The notes below the pieces were generated by a model, which did not search any database, was not told the DNA's origin, and worked only from the letters and a program-made list of their open reading frames with translations. A stretch of 64,000 bases of DNA. It comes from Butyricimonas faecalis. GTDB taxonomy: Bacteria; Bacteroidota; Bacteroidia; Bacteroidales; Marinifilaceae. Position 1 is the first letter of the stretch. Each line of letters begins with the position of its first letter. Location: the NCBI RefSeq assembly GCF_003991565.1, contig NZ_CP032819.1, positions 2,852,001 through 2,916,000 of the forward strand. Direction: 5' to 3'. Below, piece by piece: positions 1 to 9,977 of this stretch. A program made the translations under genes and the position numbers.

Positions 1-1496
1 TTCACATCCACCACATCAAAGCCTTGATTAATCAATGCCGAACGGTACAGCTTTTCCGACACCATATAGGAATAATCCCGATTCCGGTCCCCCGTAATCG
101 TGCGGGCATAATGATCTGAAAGGAATCCCACGCTCGGCAACTTCATACCTATCCGTTTCAACGCAGCGGAAATTTCCCTTTCAAAAGGAACTCGCTGTGC
201 ATCATTAAACACCCGCAAAAAAGTCTTTTCTCCATTTTCACGTTCCAACAACACCACGAAGCGATACCCCTCGTCTCTCAAATCCACGTCAGGATCGACC
301 TTCGATAGAGGAACATATTTTCGAGCATTAACCCCTTGGAATTTTGCCATTTCTTTTGCAGCCTCGGTCAACGTCTTTCCCGCAAAACGGTGCGCAAAAA
401 ATCCGTCCGTCGTGTCCGTGTAATAATAAAACACGTAATCCATCTTTGTCTCCGGTTTGAACCGTATATAAGAATTATAACGTGCTATATCAGCCATCAC
501 TTTGGCAGGAGTAATATTGTAAACACTACCGAACAAATTCACGTAAGTCGTCATTTTCAATCCCCCGTCCAACTTGGATACGATCTCCTGGCTAGCCTCG
601 GTCAACGTGTTTGTCTTGGTATGCGTCGAATCGTGATACAATCGTAACATCGGCCGAGAAGTCACGTATCCCAGCAACATCGCCACGATAAACACACCTA
701 GGAAGCGTCCGACTTTACTCAACACAGAACGACGCTCCCGAATAAACTGCAATTTCAAAATCGCGAACCCGAGGAACATGGCCGTCATAATAACAAAGTA
801 GAGAAAATCCTCACTGCAAATCATCCCGTTAATAAACGTACCGGCCCGTCGGTCCAGTGCCAGCCAATACGTAATATCCCGGACAAAAGTATATTCCTGC
901 CACAACCCGGACACGAAACGTAAGAAAGTCAACAAAGCCAGCATATAAATAGCCGCCACGATCGGGTAAGTCGTCAGCGTGGACATGAACAGACCGATTG
1001 CCGCGTAAGTTCCGAAAAGAAGGTACAGCCCCAACAGTCCGGTCAACACCGCTGCCCAGTCAAAGGATTCAATCCAACATCCGGCAAGAATAACGTACAC
1101 CAGCAACACGCTAAACATCAACAACCCATACATCATCATCCCCAGAAACTTTCCCAACACGATATGACGACTGGTAATCGGGGCTACAAACAACAATTTG
1201 ATCGATCCCCGGCTGAACTCCTGACTGATTAACCCCATCGTCAACAAAGGCATAATCATGTACAACAAATTACTGATCTTAGGCCACAACCCCCGTCCCG
1301 TTGCATCGAAAAATAACGCCCGGGACAAGTCAGACAAGCCCCCGCCCCGGAATTCCTGACTTCTCGCGTATGCCCAAAGCACATCCGTAAAATTCATCGC
1401 TGTCATAAAGACAAAAAGGATCAAGATCAACCATGCGATCGGCGAGTAAAAAAGATTTGATAACTCCAAACGAGCTATTCTGTATATTGCTCTCAT
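1..1496 (-). CDS. GldF/GldG-type ABC permease fusion, partial (runs off left edge)
   Basis: This gene is cut by the window edge; about 498 codons are visible from an ATG at 1496. The start reads MRAIYRIARLELSNLFYSP, followed by ABC-2-type membrane segments over roughly the first 240 residues. After that comes a periplasmic part like GldG/ABC_transp_aux (for example SKLDGGLKMTTYVNL). It is a clear paralogue of the complete 767-residue protein at 50968-53271, which shows the same order of parts. In the gliding-motility family GldF is the permease and GldG the auxiliary subunit; fused versions are common in non-gliding Bacteroidota and their substrate is unknown. The gene lies 26 bp downstream of its ATPase at 1523-2446, so the two should form one transporter. 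Both sit at the distal end of the first sigma/FecR/SusCD cluster. Confidence 0.85.
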   Translation of the reverse strand, partial: MRAIYRIARLELSNLFYSPIAWLILILFVFMTAMNFTDVLWAYARSQEFRGGGLSDLSRALFFDATGRGLWPKISNLLYMIMPLLTMGLISQEFSRGSIKLLFVAPITSRHIVLGKFLGMMMYGLLMFSVLLVYVILAGCWIESFDWAAVLTGLLGLYLLFGTYAAIGLFMSTLTTYPIVAAIYMLALLTFLRFVSGLWQEYTFVRDITYWLALDRRAGTFINGMICSEDFLYFVIMTAMFLGFAILKLQFIRERRSVLSKVGRFLGVFIVAMLLGYVTSRPMLRLYHDSTHTKTNTLTEASQEIVSKLDGGLKMTTYVNLFGSVYNITPAKVMADIARYNSYIRFKPETKMDYVFYYYTDTTDGFFAHRFAGKTLTEAAKEMAKFQGVNARKYVPLSKVDPDVDLRDEGYRFVVLLERENGEKTFLRVFNDAQRVPFEREISAALKRIGMKLPSVGFLSDHYARTITGDRNRDYSYMVSEKLYRSALINQGFDVVDV

Positions 1497-1522
1497 AACA
1501 TTTACTTCTTAGAATTAATTGA

Positions 1523-2446
1523 TTATTTACCGGACAATTTAGCAAATACGGCTTCCATGGAACTCTTCTCCTTTCGCAATTCTATCATATCCCATCCCCG
1601 AGAAACAGCCTCCCGCATCACTTGCTTAATCGTTCCCCGCTCCCCGTCATACCACAAACGAACGCCATGATTATCCAATGCTTCCGCCCGTTTGATACCG
1701 GGCAACTTCATCAATTCATCCATTTCCGGAAGTTGATCAAATTCCAAATAGAGCGTGTTCGGTTCGATATAATTATCAAAATCTTCCGTACTACCGGAAA
1801 AAACTACTCTCCCGTGTTCAATCATCTTGATAGAAGAGCAAGTAGCCTGAACCTCCGACAAAATATGCGTCGAAAGCATCACGGTCCGATCCACTGCAAT
1901 ATCCTTGATTAACTGACGGACTTCCAGTATTTGGTTCGGGTCCAACCCGTTCGTCGGTTCATCAAGCACCACGAACTTCGGATCATGTAAGATGGCCTGA
2001 GCCAGCCCGACGCGTTGCTGATACCCTCCCGAAAGATTACGCAACAACCTATCTTTCATATGAGTAATACCACAACGTTCCTCGGCAGCAGCGATAGCTG
2101 ATTTAATCTTTTTCTTATCCATCCACTGTATTTCTGCACAAAAACGCAAATACTCATCGACCGTCAGATCCGGGTACAAAGGGGGTTTCTGGGGTAAGAA
2201 ACCGATCAACTTACGAGCCTTCACAGGTTCTTTCAACGTGTTTATCCCGCCAATATATACCTCCCCCGCGGTCTGTCTCATCACCCCGCAAATAATATTC
2301 ATCGTGGTAGACTTACCCGCCCCATTCGATCCCAACAAACCAACCACCCCGGCATCATCAATCTGGAAATTAATATCCTCTATCGCCCAGCGACTGGAAG
2401 TATACCGATGATACAAATGTTCAACTCTTACAATTGGATTTTCCAT
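1523..2446 (-). CDS. ABC transporter ATP-binding protein (GldA/CcmA-like)
   Basis: A 307-residue ABC ATPase. Walker A is GSNGAGKST at residues 39-47, the Q-loop lies in GFLPQKPP, the signature LSGGYQ is at 138-143, Walker B VVLDEP at 159-164 and the switch histidine is H194 in STHIL. The C-terminal ~80 residues form the accessory domain typical of GldA/CcmA-like ATPases of ABC-2 transporters. It should power the adjacent downstream permease from the cytoplasmic face. It is strongly similar to the ATPase at 53283-54209 (shared stretches such as GFLPQKPPLY and LDPNQI), so the window holds two copies of the same kind of module. It begins 95 bp downstream of the lipoprotein gene of the SusCD cluster on the same strand. 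Co-transcription with that cluster is plausible but not proven. Confidence 0.93.
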   Translation of the reverse strand: MENPIVRVEHLYHRYTSSRWAIEDINFQIDDAGVVGLLGSNGAGKSTTMNIICGVMRQTAGEVYIGGINTLKEPVKARKLIGFLPQKPPLYPDLTVDEYLRFCAEIQWMDKKKIKSAIAAAEERCGITHMKDRLLRNLSGGYQQRVGLAQAILHDPKFVVLDEPTNGLDPNQILEVRQLIKDIAVDRTVMLSTHILSEVQATCSSIKMIEHGRVVFSGSTEDFDNYIEPNTLYLEFDQLPEMDELMKLPGIKRAEALDNHGVRLWYDGERGTIKQVMREAVSRGWDMIELRKEKSSMEAVFAKLSGK

Positions 2447-2541
2447 ACAAACGATTTATTATCAAAATACTAGACATAACTCTCCCGTGACAGCAAATAG
2501 CCATCATTTTTTACTCTCCAGAAACACATACAAACAGGAGA

Positions 2542-3531
2542 TTATTCGTAATACAAGTCTCCTATGGCCGGTAAGTCTACCCCCCAATCTTTAAAGGCAG
2601 CGACAATAAGATCATATTTCTTCTTAATGTTCCCCGCCACATCCTTCGACGGATGCAAAAAACCGGCATAATCATAATTCCTAATCACCCAGAACAGCGG
2701 ATCTTGACGGGATACTGAATTCACATCTATTTCCAATATCTCCTTCGGTGTCGTAATGATCATCTCCAAGTAAGTCCGGACATCCGTTCTTTTTGCTTCT
2801 TCCTCGAAATTTGCCAACCGTCCCAACCAACCTTCAGACACCCACTCTTCATAATAATCCGCGGACAAGGTTTTAGAATAATCCGTCACGGAAAGGAAAT
2901 CTTCCAACTCCGCCATCGGGTAATCATCCACCAACTTCTCCGTCAACATCCACGTGTGCAAATCATTCTTCATCTCTAGCATATCTTCATTTGCCAAATT
3001 CTCCACGGACGCATCCCCATGACTAAATATCAACGTATTGGCGATATTATTGAAATAATCCCGTTCCTGTTCTGACAAAATATTATTACCCAAACGACGG
3101 CAATAAGTCACATTCTTGGCAAGAATCACTTTCTTCACCATCTTCTTTTTCAACAATTCCCTGGAATAATGGTTCAAAAACAACTTCTCAATCCACTCCA
3201 GTTGCTTGCCGACGTACTCCTCGTCCGGTAACTCCACACGCAAACCGGGATTATAAAACACAAGCTCGCTCTCGTTGATCCGCGACGTATCCTCCACAAA
3301 CCCTGCCCATCGGTCATTCTCGTTATAATACACATCCTTATTCTCGAACTTGTACAAGAAATAAATCCCGCAGTCTTCATACCAGCTCACGATCTTCGTG
3401 TCATAATCGTGATCCCCTTGCGGAAGGACATAACGAAACTCCGGTTCCGTCGAAGGTGTCAACTTCTCGTCATCGTCATTACATCCCGTCCACAAAAACA
3501 ATCCTAATATTATTATCAAAAAATATCTCAT
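2542..3531 (-). CDS. SusCD-associated lipoprotein resembling zinc metallohydrolases, active site lost
   Basis: A 329-residue lipoprotein with signal peptide and lipobox ending in Cys17 (LFLWTGC). Its position right after susD, its length and the general pattern of its C-terminal half resemble the family described as substrate import-associated zinc metallohydrolase lipoproteins (HExxH proteins next to SusC/SusD). No HExxH is present. The best positional match I find is HTWML in DLHTWMLTEK, which keeps only the first histidine. If the family assignment is right, this is a pseudoenzyme, perhaps a surface-exposed ligand-binding subunit of the SusCD complex. The assignment rests on pattern and context rather than a strong motif, so an unrelated SusCD accessory lipoprotein remains possible. 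It is 25 bp downstream of susD. Confidence 0.6.
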   Translation of the reverse strand: MRYFLIIILGLFLWTGCNDDDEKLTPSTEPEFRYVLPQGDHDYDTKIVSWYEDCGIYFLYKFENKDVYYNENDRWAGFVEDTSRINESELVFYNPGLRVELPDEEYVGKQLEWIEKLFLNHYSRELLKKKMVKKVILAKNVTYCRRLGNNILSEQERDYFNNIANTLIFSHGDASVENLANEDMLEMKNDLHTWMLTEKLVDDYPMAELEDFLSVTDYSKTLSADYYEEWVSEGWLGRLANFEEEAKRTDVRTYLEMIITTPKEILEIDVNSVSRQDPLFWVIRNYDYAGFLHPSKDVAGNIKKKYDLIVAAFKDWGVDLPAIGDLYYE

Positions 3532-3556
3532 AATACCCTAGTTTTAATTTCCATGA

Positions 3557-5056
3557 CTATTTATTCTGTTCCAATCGGGGATTCAAACGGATCACCTCTT
3601 CAGCGATCGGCAACACGTACCTGTTCTTCTGTAATGTCACTTCCGTCTTGTTACCGGAAGCCGTCTCAAAAAAAGTATGGTTAATTTCCGGCATACCGTA
3701 TCTTCTCAAATCACACCAGCGATGCATCCAGTCTCCGGCCAACTCCCTACGCCGTTCCTCCTGATAGAATTTAAACAAATCATCCGGGTCCGTGATATTC
3801 ACCTCCTCATACGTGTACTCCACATTATTGAAACGGTGACGACGCAATTCATTCAAATCGTTCAAAGCCTTCTGACAACAAGACGCATCACCTCCTGCCA
3901 TATATTTACGGATATATCCCTCGGCGCGATTCAAATACATTTCAGCCGTACGAATCCCTTGGTACACGCCATTATTACTTCCCCCGATAGACAAATAACT
4001 CCGGTAATACGTGATAGACGGGAACGCCATTTTAAAATTCCACGCAAAATACAAACAACCCCGTATATCCCGAATCTTTTTATCTTTGACCATTACCTGT
4101 GTACACGGGCCATACAAATCCAACAATTCATCGGAAACCATATAACAAGGATCCGAGGCCTGCATATCCGGCAACTCCCGGTAACCTTCCCGCATCCAAA
4201 TCACCTCATCCGGCGTTTCGATGGAATACACGGACAACGACTCCGGGGATTTAGGCGTGCTCCACTGCACGGTGTTCAAATCCAACAAATTCGGCTTCAC
4301 CTGCAACACGCTGTCCGCGTAAGCAATCGCCCGGTCCCAATCCTCCATGTACAGATACATCCTCGACAGAAGAGCCTTGGCAGCCAGATGACCTATCCGC
4401 AAAAAGTTACGGTTATAATCATACTCCGTTAGCAACCGATTACCTCTCAATAAATCCCGTTCAATCTGCCCGTACACCTCTGCCACTGAATTACGGGGAA
4501 AACGTTCATCCCGAACCTCCATGGTCAACTTCAAAGGCACCCCCGGATTCAGGTTCGGATCACCTTCATTGTAAGGCATTCCATACATATTCACCAACAT
4601 CAAGTAGTACATGGAACGCAACGTCAACGCCTCCCCCCGAAGATTCTCTCTCAAAGATGCCTCTCCAGTCATATCATCCAGACAATCCAGCACGATATTA
4701 CATCCCAATATCTTGTTGTAAGGTAATTCCCAAAAGGCAGCATCATATCCTCCACCGGCATTGTTAAACATATCCGCATCCCACAAGAAACGCCACTTCA
4801 TATTCTCAAGATAAGTCCGGTAACCTTCACTCTTCAACCCGTTACATTTTATATCATCCGTGAAAATATCCATGATATTATACTGCACCTCTTTTTGTCC
4901 GGCATCCAGATAAGCATCTCCCAGAAGCAACTGTTCTACATCGGTAAGTTCTGTCGGTCGAACTTCGGTTATACTATATTCGTCAAGGAAGCCGTCACAA
5001 CCGACAAGCATCCACAACATGAACGAACCAACAAATGTTAATACGATCGATTTCAT
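3557..5056 (-). CDS. SusD/RagB-family outer-membrane lipoprotein (locus 1)
   Basis: A 499-residue surface lipoprotein with a lipobox at Cys20 (WMLVGC), followed by the CDGFLDE-type start common in SusD proteins. The middle shows TPR-like helices (for example LRSMYYLMLVNMYGMPY and AAKALLSRMYLYM). The C-terminus carries typical SusD signatures: RTAEMYLNRAEGYIR, the ERRRELAGDWMHRWCDLRRYG region and a final YVLPIAEEVIRLNP. SusD proteins form the lid of the SusC barrel and bind the ligand. The gene starts 16 bp after susC on the same strand. The ligand cannot be deduced from the sequence. Confidence 0.95.
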   Translation of the reverse strand: MKSIVLTFVGSFMLWMLVGCDGFLDEYSITEVRPTELTDVEQLLLGDAYLDAGQKEVQYNIMDIFTDDIKCNGLKSEGYRTYLENMKWRFLWDADMFNNAGGGYDAAFWELPYNKILGCNIVLDCLDDMTGEASLRENLRGEALTLRSMYYLMLVNMYGMPYNEGDPNLNPGVPLKLTMEVRDERFPRNSVAEVYGQIERDLLRGNRLLTEYDYNRNFLRIGHLAAKALLSRMYLYMEDWDRAIAYADSVLQVKPNLLDLNTVQWSTPKSPESLSVYSIETPDEVIWMREGYRELPDMQASDPCYMVSDELLDLYGPCTQVMVKDKKIRDIRGCLYFAWNFKMAFPSITYYRSYLSIGGSNNGVYQGIRTAEMYLNRAEGYIRKYMAGGDASCCQKALNDLNELRRHRFNNVEYTYEEVNITDPDDLFKFYQEERRRELAGDWMHRWCDLRRYGMPEINHTFFETASGNKTEVTLQKNRYVLPIAEEVIRLNPRLEQNK

Positions 5057-5072
5057 GTTCTTTATATATTAA

Positions 5073-8000
5073 TTAAAAACTCACGTTTAAACTAAAAGTA
5101 AAATTCCTTGTCAATGGCTGACTTCCCTTAGCCACTTCCGGATCCCGGCTATCAAAATCGCTACTCACGATCTGGAATGGATTGGATAACGTCATGGTAA
5201 AACCCACGTTCTGGGCAAACCGGCGAATCAACCTCTCCGGGAACACGTAAGAAAGGCTTATACTGTTGCAACGCAAATACCACGCATCCGCAACCCGGAC
5301 ATCCGAATTCGCCCACGCCTCGTAAGGATAAAGACTCACGCTGGAATCTTTAAACGGATACATGGGCAAACAATTCTCGCCCACCGGGATAGAAGGAATA
5401 TTCGTGTACTTCTCGTCACCTGATTTTCGCCAACGCTTTAACAGTTGAGTCGAGGCATTTTTGTACTCGCTCGGCATACCATACGTGTTATTCATCTCGC
5501 CATACGGGGAACTCAAAAAACACTGGTTACCGGTTGACCAATAAAAAGAAGTCGCCAGCGTCCAATTCTTGTATCGGAAATTCATATTCAGTCCCGCCGT
5601 TAAATCCGGATCCAACTTCCCGGCATGAACCATGTACTGTGTCACGTCCAACTCACCCGCATTCGTGTTCGCCCCGGACATATCGAATAAAGGCCCGCCA
5701 TTTTCCGGATTCAGTCCGGCAAAACGGAATGCCCAGAAACTGGAAACAGGATATCCTTTCTTGTTATATTTCCCGCCTACAACCTCTCTCCAATCTCCCG
5801 TCGGTTCAAACTCCGAACTCACCTCGTTATACACTTTTGAAGTATTGAATCCCAAACTCCACACGAAATCCCGCGTGCGAACAGGTACCAGACTGAATGA
5901 CAATTCCCAACCGGAATTCTTCATATTACCGCCATTCACGTACATAGAATGCTCCCCGTTCTCGTAAGGAATCTCCCGTTGGGTAACCAAATCCTCTGTC
6001 TTCTTGTAATAATACTCGAACGAACCGTTCACCTTACTATGCAAAACGCTAAAATTAATTCCCAAATTAATCGACTTTGTCTTTTCCCATTTCAAATCGG
6101 GATTCGGCAATTTCGTGTAAGTCATCTTGAACTCTCCTGTCTCCGTATCCAAAGGCAAGATTTTCGCAATCAGATTCGCACTCACGTTCTCCACCACGTT
6201 TCCTTGATAACCGTAAGTGGCCGACAAAGACAAGTAATTCAACAAATCCTGCCCCTGCAACCAATGTTCATCCGTCACGTTCCACCGGGCACCGATAGAC
6301 CACACCGGCAGATATTTCTCTTTCTCGTCCTGTCCGAAACGGTTGGAACCATCACCTCTCACGGAGAAATTCAAGGCATAGCGATTATCATACATATAAG
6401 AACCCGAAACATAGTAAGACAACGTGTTATTCAACGATTTCGACAAAGAGGGAACCGTGCGTGCATACCCGTTCAGCGTGTAATTGACATCCGTACTCGG
6501 TCTCGTTCCCAGAGGTACATCCACGAATGACAAACCCCGCTCCGGCATATACCCATAATCCGTTTGTGCGTAAGATTTACGCTTATTACTACTCAACTCT
6601 CCCCCGACCATCATATTCACAGCGTGACGGCCAAAATTCTTTATATATTCAAACTGTCCTCGCCAGCTATAATTGAATCCTTCATTCTCGCTCACGTTCA
6701 ACTCGCCTCCATAAGGTAAAGGTGAAGTTTTCAGATCCGTGTCAAACGCATCGTGTTCGCCATAATTATATCCACGGATTCCGGCAATATAATTAGTCCG
6801 TTCCGTAAACCATGACTCCCCGAACGTAGAAATAGAACCTCCTCCCAAGGTGGTAGAAAAGACTAAATCTTCCAGAATCGTCCAACGGACATCAACACTC
6901 AAATTCAGACTTCTGCTTCTATTTTCATTCCCGGAATATTTCAATTCATTCAAAATATTATAATCATACCCTTTGCCCCCGCTAGCATAATAAAACAAAC
7001 TCCCATCCTCATTGTAGCAAGCGATTGCCCGGTTAGCATTGATGGCATAATTGAATGGATCCACCCCATTGGCAAAAGCTTTTGTCTCGGTATGAGAACC
7101 GGATAAAGAGACATTCAACCGCAACTTGTTCCAAAACGTAGAACTCAAATTCAAACGCCCGGTATAAGAAGTCTGTGAATTTCCTTTCGCCGTATTCTGA
7201 TTATTTGAATAACCTAAAGAAGCATAATAAGTAGAGTTGTTATTACCTCCCGAAAAACTCAGCGAATGAGAATGAGAAAACGGGGTTTGGTAAAGCACGT
7301 CAAACCAGTTCGTGTTCACGGATTCCAATGCCTTAGCTCCTCGGTCAAACTCATCGTAAGAAATCTCTCCCCGCTGGTAAGCCAACGCCAACCCGATATA
7401 TCCGATTTTATCATTCGGCACCTGTGCACCTCTCTCGTAAGCCTCCCGGGAAAGATCAACCCGCTGTTTGGAATTCATAATCTCCAGTTTGTCATAATTC
7501 AACTTTTCTCCCACGGAATAATTACCGGAATAGTTCAACGACAAACGTCCCCGCTCCCCTTTCTTCGTTGTGATCACGATCACCCCATTAGCAGCCTTTA
7601 CCCCGTAAATAGCCGTGGACGAAGCATCTTTTAGTACTGTTATATCCTGAATGTCATTGGGATTCAACCAAGCAATGGCTCCCCCGACAAAATTCTTGAT
7701 CATATCTATGTTATCATCACCAATATTGGTCAATTCACTGGCACTGAAAGGCAATGGATCTTGTTGAATAATCCCGTCAACCACCCACACCGGATCAGCA
7801 TTCCCCACCAGCGTGGAAGTACCCCGAACACGCACTTTCTGACGAGTACCGGTCAACCCACTTTGGTTAATCACCATCACACCCGGCAACTTACCCTGCA
7901 ACATCTGTTCGAGCGTCTGCGATCCGGTCATCACTAACTCATCGGCATCCACTTTCGAATATGATCCGACCATCGCTTTCTTCTTCACGGCCTGGTAGCC

Positions 8001-8657
8001 CGTGACAACCACTTCATCCATCTTAATTAGTTCCTCTTTCAAAACAACTCGCATCGTGTCCCTCGCCGTACGGGCCGAAAAGTCTACGATTTGAGTGGCA
8101 AACCCCACAAAAGAAAACTCCAGCCTACCCTCGGAAACAGGCAATTGTAATGAAAACCATCCTTTCGCATCCGTAGCCGTCCCGAGAGAAGTTCCCGATA
8201 ATTTTACCGTCACTCCCGGCATCGCCCGCTTTTTCTCGTCCACAACCCATCCTTTCAACCGGACGGAAATTCTCTCCGGATCTTGATTAACCGTCAAATC
8301 CTTGATCACAATCACATCATCCAGCAACGTGTACGTAAGCCCGGTTCCGCCCAACAAGCGATTCAACACATCTTTCAGTTCCTCGTTCTTGGCATCAACA
8401 GAAAGGTGATCAATCGCTTTTATCTTATCAATGCTATAGAAAAAGCGAATACCTGTCTGCTCCCGTAACTCGAGAATAATCGTTTCCAAGGAAACATCTT
8501 TCATCTGCAAAGACACCTTGTTCTCTTGAGAGAACCCCGTTGCCCAAGTACTGACCTGCAACACAACGGTGAGTAAAAAAGTCAGTTTCATCATCAAAAA
8601 AACTTTTTTTAAGACATGGATCGGCACACCACGCCTACTAATCCAATTTTTTTTCAT
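5073..8657 (-). CDS. SusC/RagA-family TonB-dependent transporter with STN signalling domain (locus 1)
   Basis: A 1194-residue outer-membrane transporter. The order is signal sequence (hydrophobic stretch near 24-40), STN domain (about 46-122, starting VSLQMKDVSLETIILEL), a carboxypeptidase-regulatory-like domain (about 132-215, with GVTVKLSGTSLGTATDAKG), plug (from about 213, KMDEVVVTGYQ, with VLKDASSTAIYG and ANGVIVITTKKG), then a large beta-barrel ending FTFSLNVSF with a terminal aromatic residue. The STN domain marks it as a TonB-dependent transducer that reports ligand occupancy to the FecR encoded just upstream. The start ATG lies 70 bp from the fecR stop, and a hairpin sits in that gap. 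Its SusD partner follows directly. Confidence 0.96.
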   Translation of the reverse strand: MKKNWISRRGVPIHVLKKVFLMMKLTFLLTVVLQVSTWATGFSQENKVSLQMKDVSLETIILELREQTGIRFFYSIDKIKAIDHLSVDAKNEELKDVLNRLLGGTGLTYTLLDDVIVIKDLTVNQDPERISVRLKGWVVDEKKRAMPGVTVKLSGTSLGTATDAKGWFSLQLPVSEGRLEFSFVGFATQIVDFSARTARDTMRVVLKEELIKMDEVVVTGYQAVKKKAMVGSYSKVDADELVMTGSQTLEQMLQGKLPGVMVINQSGLTGTRQKVRVRGTSTLVGNADPVWVVDGIIQQDPLPFSASELTNIGDDNIDMIKNFVGGAIAWLNPNDIQDITVLKDASSTAIYGVKAANGVIVITTKKGERGRLSLNYSGNYSVGEKLNYDKLEIMNSKQRVDLSREAYERGAQVPNDKIGYIGLALAYQRGEISYDEFDRGAKALESVNTNWFDVLYQTPFSHSHSLSFSGGNNNSTYYASLGYSNNQNTAKGNSQTSYTGRLNLSSTFWNKLRLNVSLSGSHTETKAFANGVDPFNYAINANRAIACYNEDGSLFYYASGGKGYDYNILNELKYSGNENRSRSLNLSVDVRWTILEDLVFSTTLGGGSISTFGESWFTERTNYIAGIRGYNYGEHDAFDTDLKTSPLPYGGELNVSENEGFNYSWRGQFEYIKNFGRHAVNMMVGGELSSNKRKSYAQTDYGYMPERGLSFVDVPLGTRPSTDVNYTLNGYARTVPSLSKSLNNTLSYYVSGSYMYDNRYALNFSVRGDGSNRFGQDEKEKYLPVWSIGARWNVTDEHWLQGQDLLNYLSLSATYGYQGNVVENVSANLIAKILPLDTETGEFKMTYTKLPNPDLKWEKTKSINLGINFSVLHSKVNGSFEYYYKKTEDLVTQREIPYENGEHSMYVNGGNMKNSGWELSFSLVPVRTRDFVWSLGFNTSKVYNEVSSEFEPTGDWREVVGGKYNKKGYPVSSFWAFRFAGLNPENGGPLFDMSGANTNAGELDVTQYMVHAGKLDPDLTAGLNMNFRYKNWTLATSFYWSTGNQCFLSSPYGEMNNTYGMPSEYKNASTQLLKRWRKSGDEKYTNIPSIPVGENCLPMYPFKDSSVSLYPYEAWANSDVRVADAWYLRCNSISLSYVFPERLIRRFAQNVGFTMTLSNPFQIVSSDFDSRDPEVAKGSQPLTRNFTFSLNVSF

Positions 8658-8695
8658 ACATTTGAATGTTTAATTATAAATAATTATAACCATTT

Positions 8696-8728
8696 AGACA
8701 GGGTTGCCGGACCAGGGCATCCCTGTCT
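8696..8728 (-). other. Hairpin in the fecR-susC gap, locus 1
   Basis: Perfect 8-bp arms AGACAGGG (8696-8703) and CCCTGTCT (8721-8728), with a possible inner TGCC/GGCA pairing. The structure touches the fecR stop codon. On the coding (minus) strand the sequence that follows is AT-rich but not a U-run, so it looks more like an RNA-processing or attenuation element than a strong intrinsic terminator. Confidence 0.6.
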
Positions 8729-9906
8729 TATTTTTTATACACAGTAATCGTACGCTCCTTCACCACAAAACGAACATCCCCACCCGTCTCTATAAATCTC
8801 AAAAAATGCTCGACTGTCTCATACTTCTGCAAATCTCCCGAAAAAACCAGTTGCTTACACTCTTCGTTTGCGAAAAAGACCGTCACGTCATAATTCCGCT
8901 CAACCACCCTCATCAATTCCTCCAGCGTCAAATGACTAAACACGTAAAGCCCGCTACGCCATCCCACATACTCCCTCAAATTCACTTCCCGCACATCACT
9001 CACACCTGTCAAAGAATCAGCTATCACCTGAAAGCCGGGCTTCAACACCACTTTCTTCTTATCCTTTCCCGTGAACTGCACGGAACCATTTACCAGCGTA
9101 GTCACCACTCGATATTCTTCCGGATAATCACGCACGTTAAATTCCGTCCCCAACACTTTCACGCATCCTCGAGAAGTATGTACCAGAAAAGGCCTTGATT
9201 CATCCCTCTCCACTTGAAAATAAGCCTCTCCCGACAACAAATACACCTCCCGGCTATTCTCCTTGAAACGCACCGGGAACTTTAACCGGGAATCGGCATT
9301 CACCCAAACTTTCGTTCCATCGGTCAGCACCAGCATATACTCCCCTCCCCGCGGAACATTCAATTCGTTGTAAGCAATTTTATCCGTTGGCATTACATCT
9401 GCCGAGGCATACACGACCTTCACGGAATCCCGAATAATCTTTATCCCATCTGCCTCCCGCACCTCTCCTTCATCCTCTCCCAAATCAATCCGACTCCCGT
9501 CATCCAACATGATATATCCCTTCGACATGATGGGCTGTATCCCTTCGGCTAACTCCACGTGATTCCGTTTTTCCCAATGCACATTCAACCAATAAGCAGC
9601 CCCTCCCAGCGCAAGTACCAATAAAAACGAGGCAGCAATCCTCATCCTCCGCAACATTCGGACTTTCCGTCCCCGTTTCACGTAGGTCTGAAATTTTTTG
9701 AACCCCTCCTTCGAAGAAAAACGAGGAGGTTCTTTTAACCAAGACGCAAGTTGCTCCTTATCTTCCAGTCCGGAAGCATTATTCAACAAACCCGGTTCTC
9801 GCATCAATCGCTGAAACTCCTTTTTTGCCTCTTCATCTTCCTCGTTGAAAAAGTTCCGAACCACTTGTTGAACAACTTCAAATATAGTATGACCATTACG
9901 TTTCAT
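8728..9906 (-). CDS. FecR-family anti-sigma factor (locus 1)
   Basis: A single-pass inner-membrane anti-sigma factor of 392 residues from the ATG at 9906. The frame extends upstream to 9942 only through a TTG, and the N-terminal helix lines up with the other two FecR proteins of this window if the ATG is used. An N-terminal cytoplasmic region is followed by a membrane segment (SFLLVLALGGAAYWL) and the FecR domain (YNELNVPRGGEYMLVL, VWVNADSRLKFPV, LLSGEAYFQV, VLGTEFNVRDY). The C-terminal DUF4974/STN-like domain (LEELMRVVERNYDV) contacts the SusC signalling domain in this family. It lies between its sigma factor and its SusC, the standard layout for trans-envelope signalling. Confidence 0.93.
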   Translation of the reverse strand: MKRNGHTIFEVVQQVVRNFFNEEDEEAKKEFQRLMREPGLLNNASGLEDKEQLASWLKEPPRFSSKEGFKKFQTYVKRGRKVRMLRRMRIAASFLLVLALGGAAYWLNVHWEKRNHVELAEGIQPIMSKGYIMLDDGSRIDLGEDEGEVREADGIKIIRDSVKVVYASADVMPTDKIAYNELNVPRGGEYMLVLTDGTKVWVNADSRLKFPVRFKENSREVYLLSGEAYFQVERDESRPFLVHTSRGCVKVLGTEFNVRDYPEEYRVVTTLVNGSVQFTGKDKKKVVLKPGFQVIADSLTGVSDVREVNLREYVGWRSGLYVFSHLTLEELMRVVERNYDVTVFFANEECKQLVFSGDLQKYETVEHFLRFIETGGDVRFVVKERTITVYKK

Positions 9907-9977
9907 TACACTTCTTGTATTGGATTCACCTATTAAATCCAAAAAAACGAAAAAGTATAAAAAGAAAAATGATTTTT

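Noticed and set aside
1330..1545. 71-codon minus-strand frame overlapping the GldFG-like gene
   Set aside because: The real gene in another frame runs through this region with clear membrane segments and a paralogue at 50968-53271.
2542..3531. Active zinc protease call for the locus 1 lipoprotein
   Set aside because: No HExxH or comparable zinc motif is present anywhere in the protein.
3677..4432. 251-codon plus-strand frame opposite susD of locus 1
   Set aside because: A shadow of a well supported SusD gene, with no recognisable motifs and a His/Arg/Ile-rich composition.
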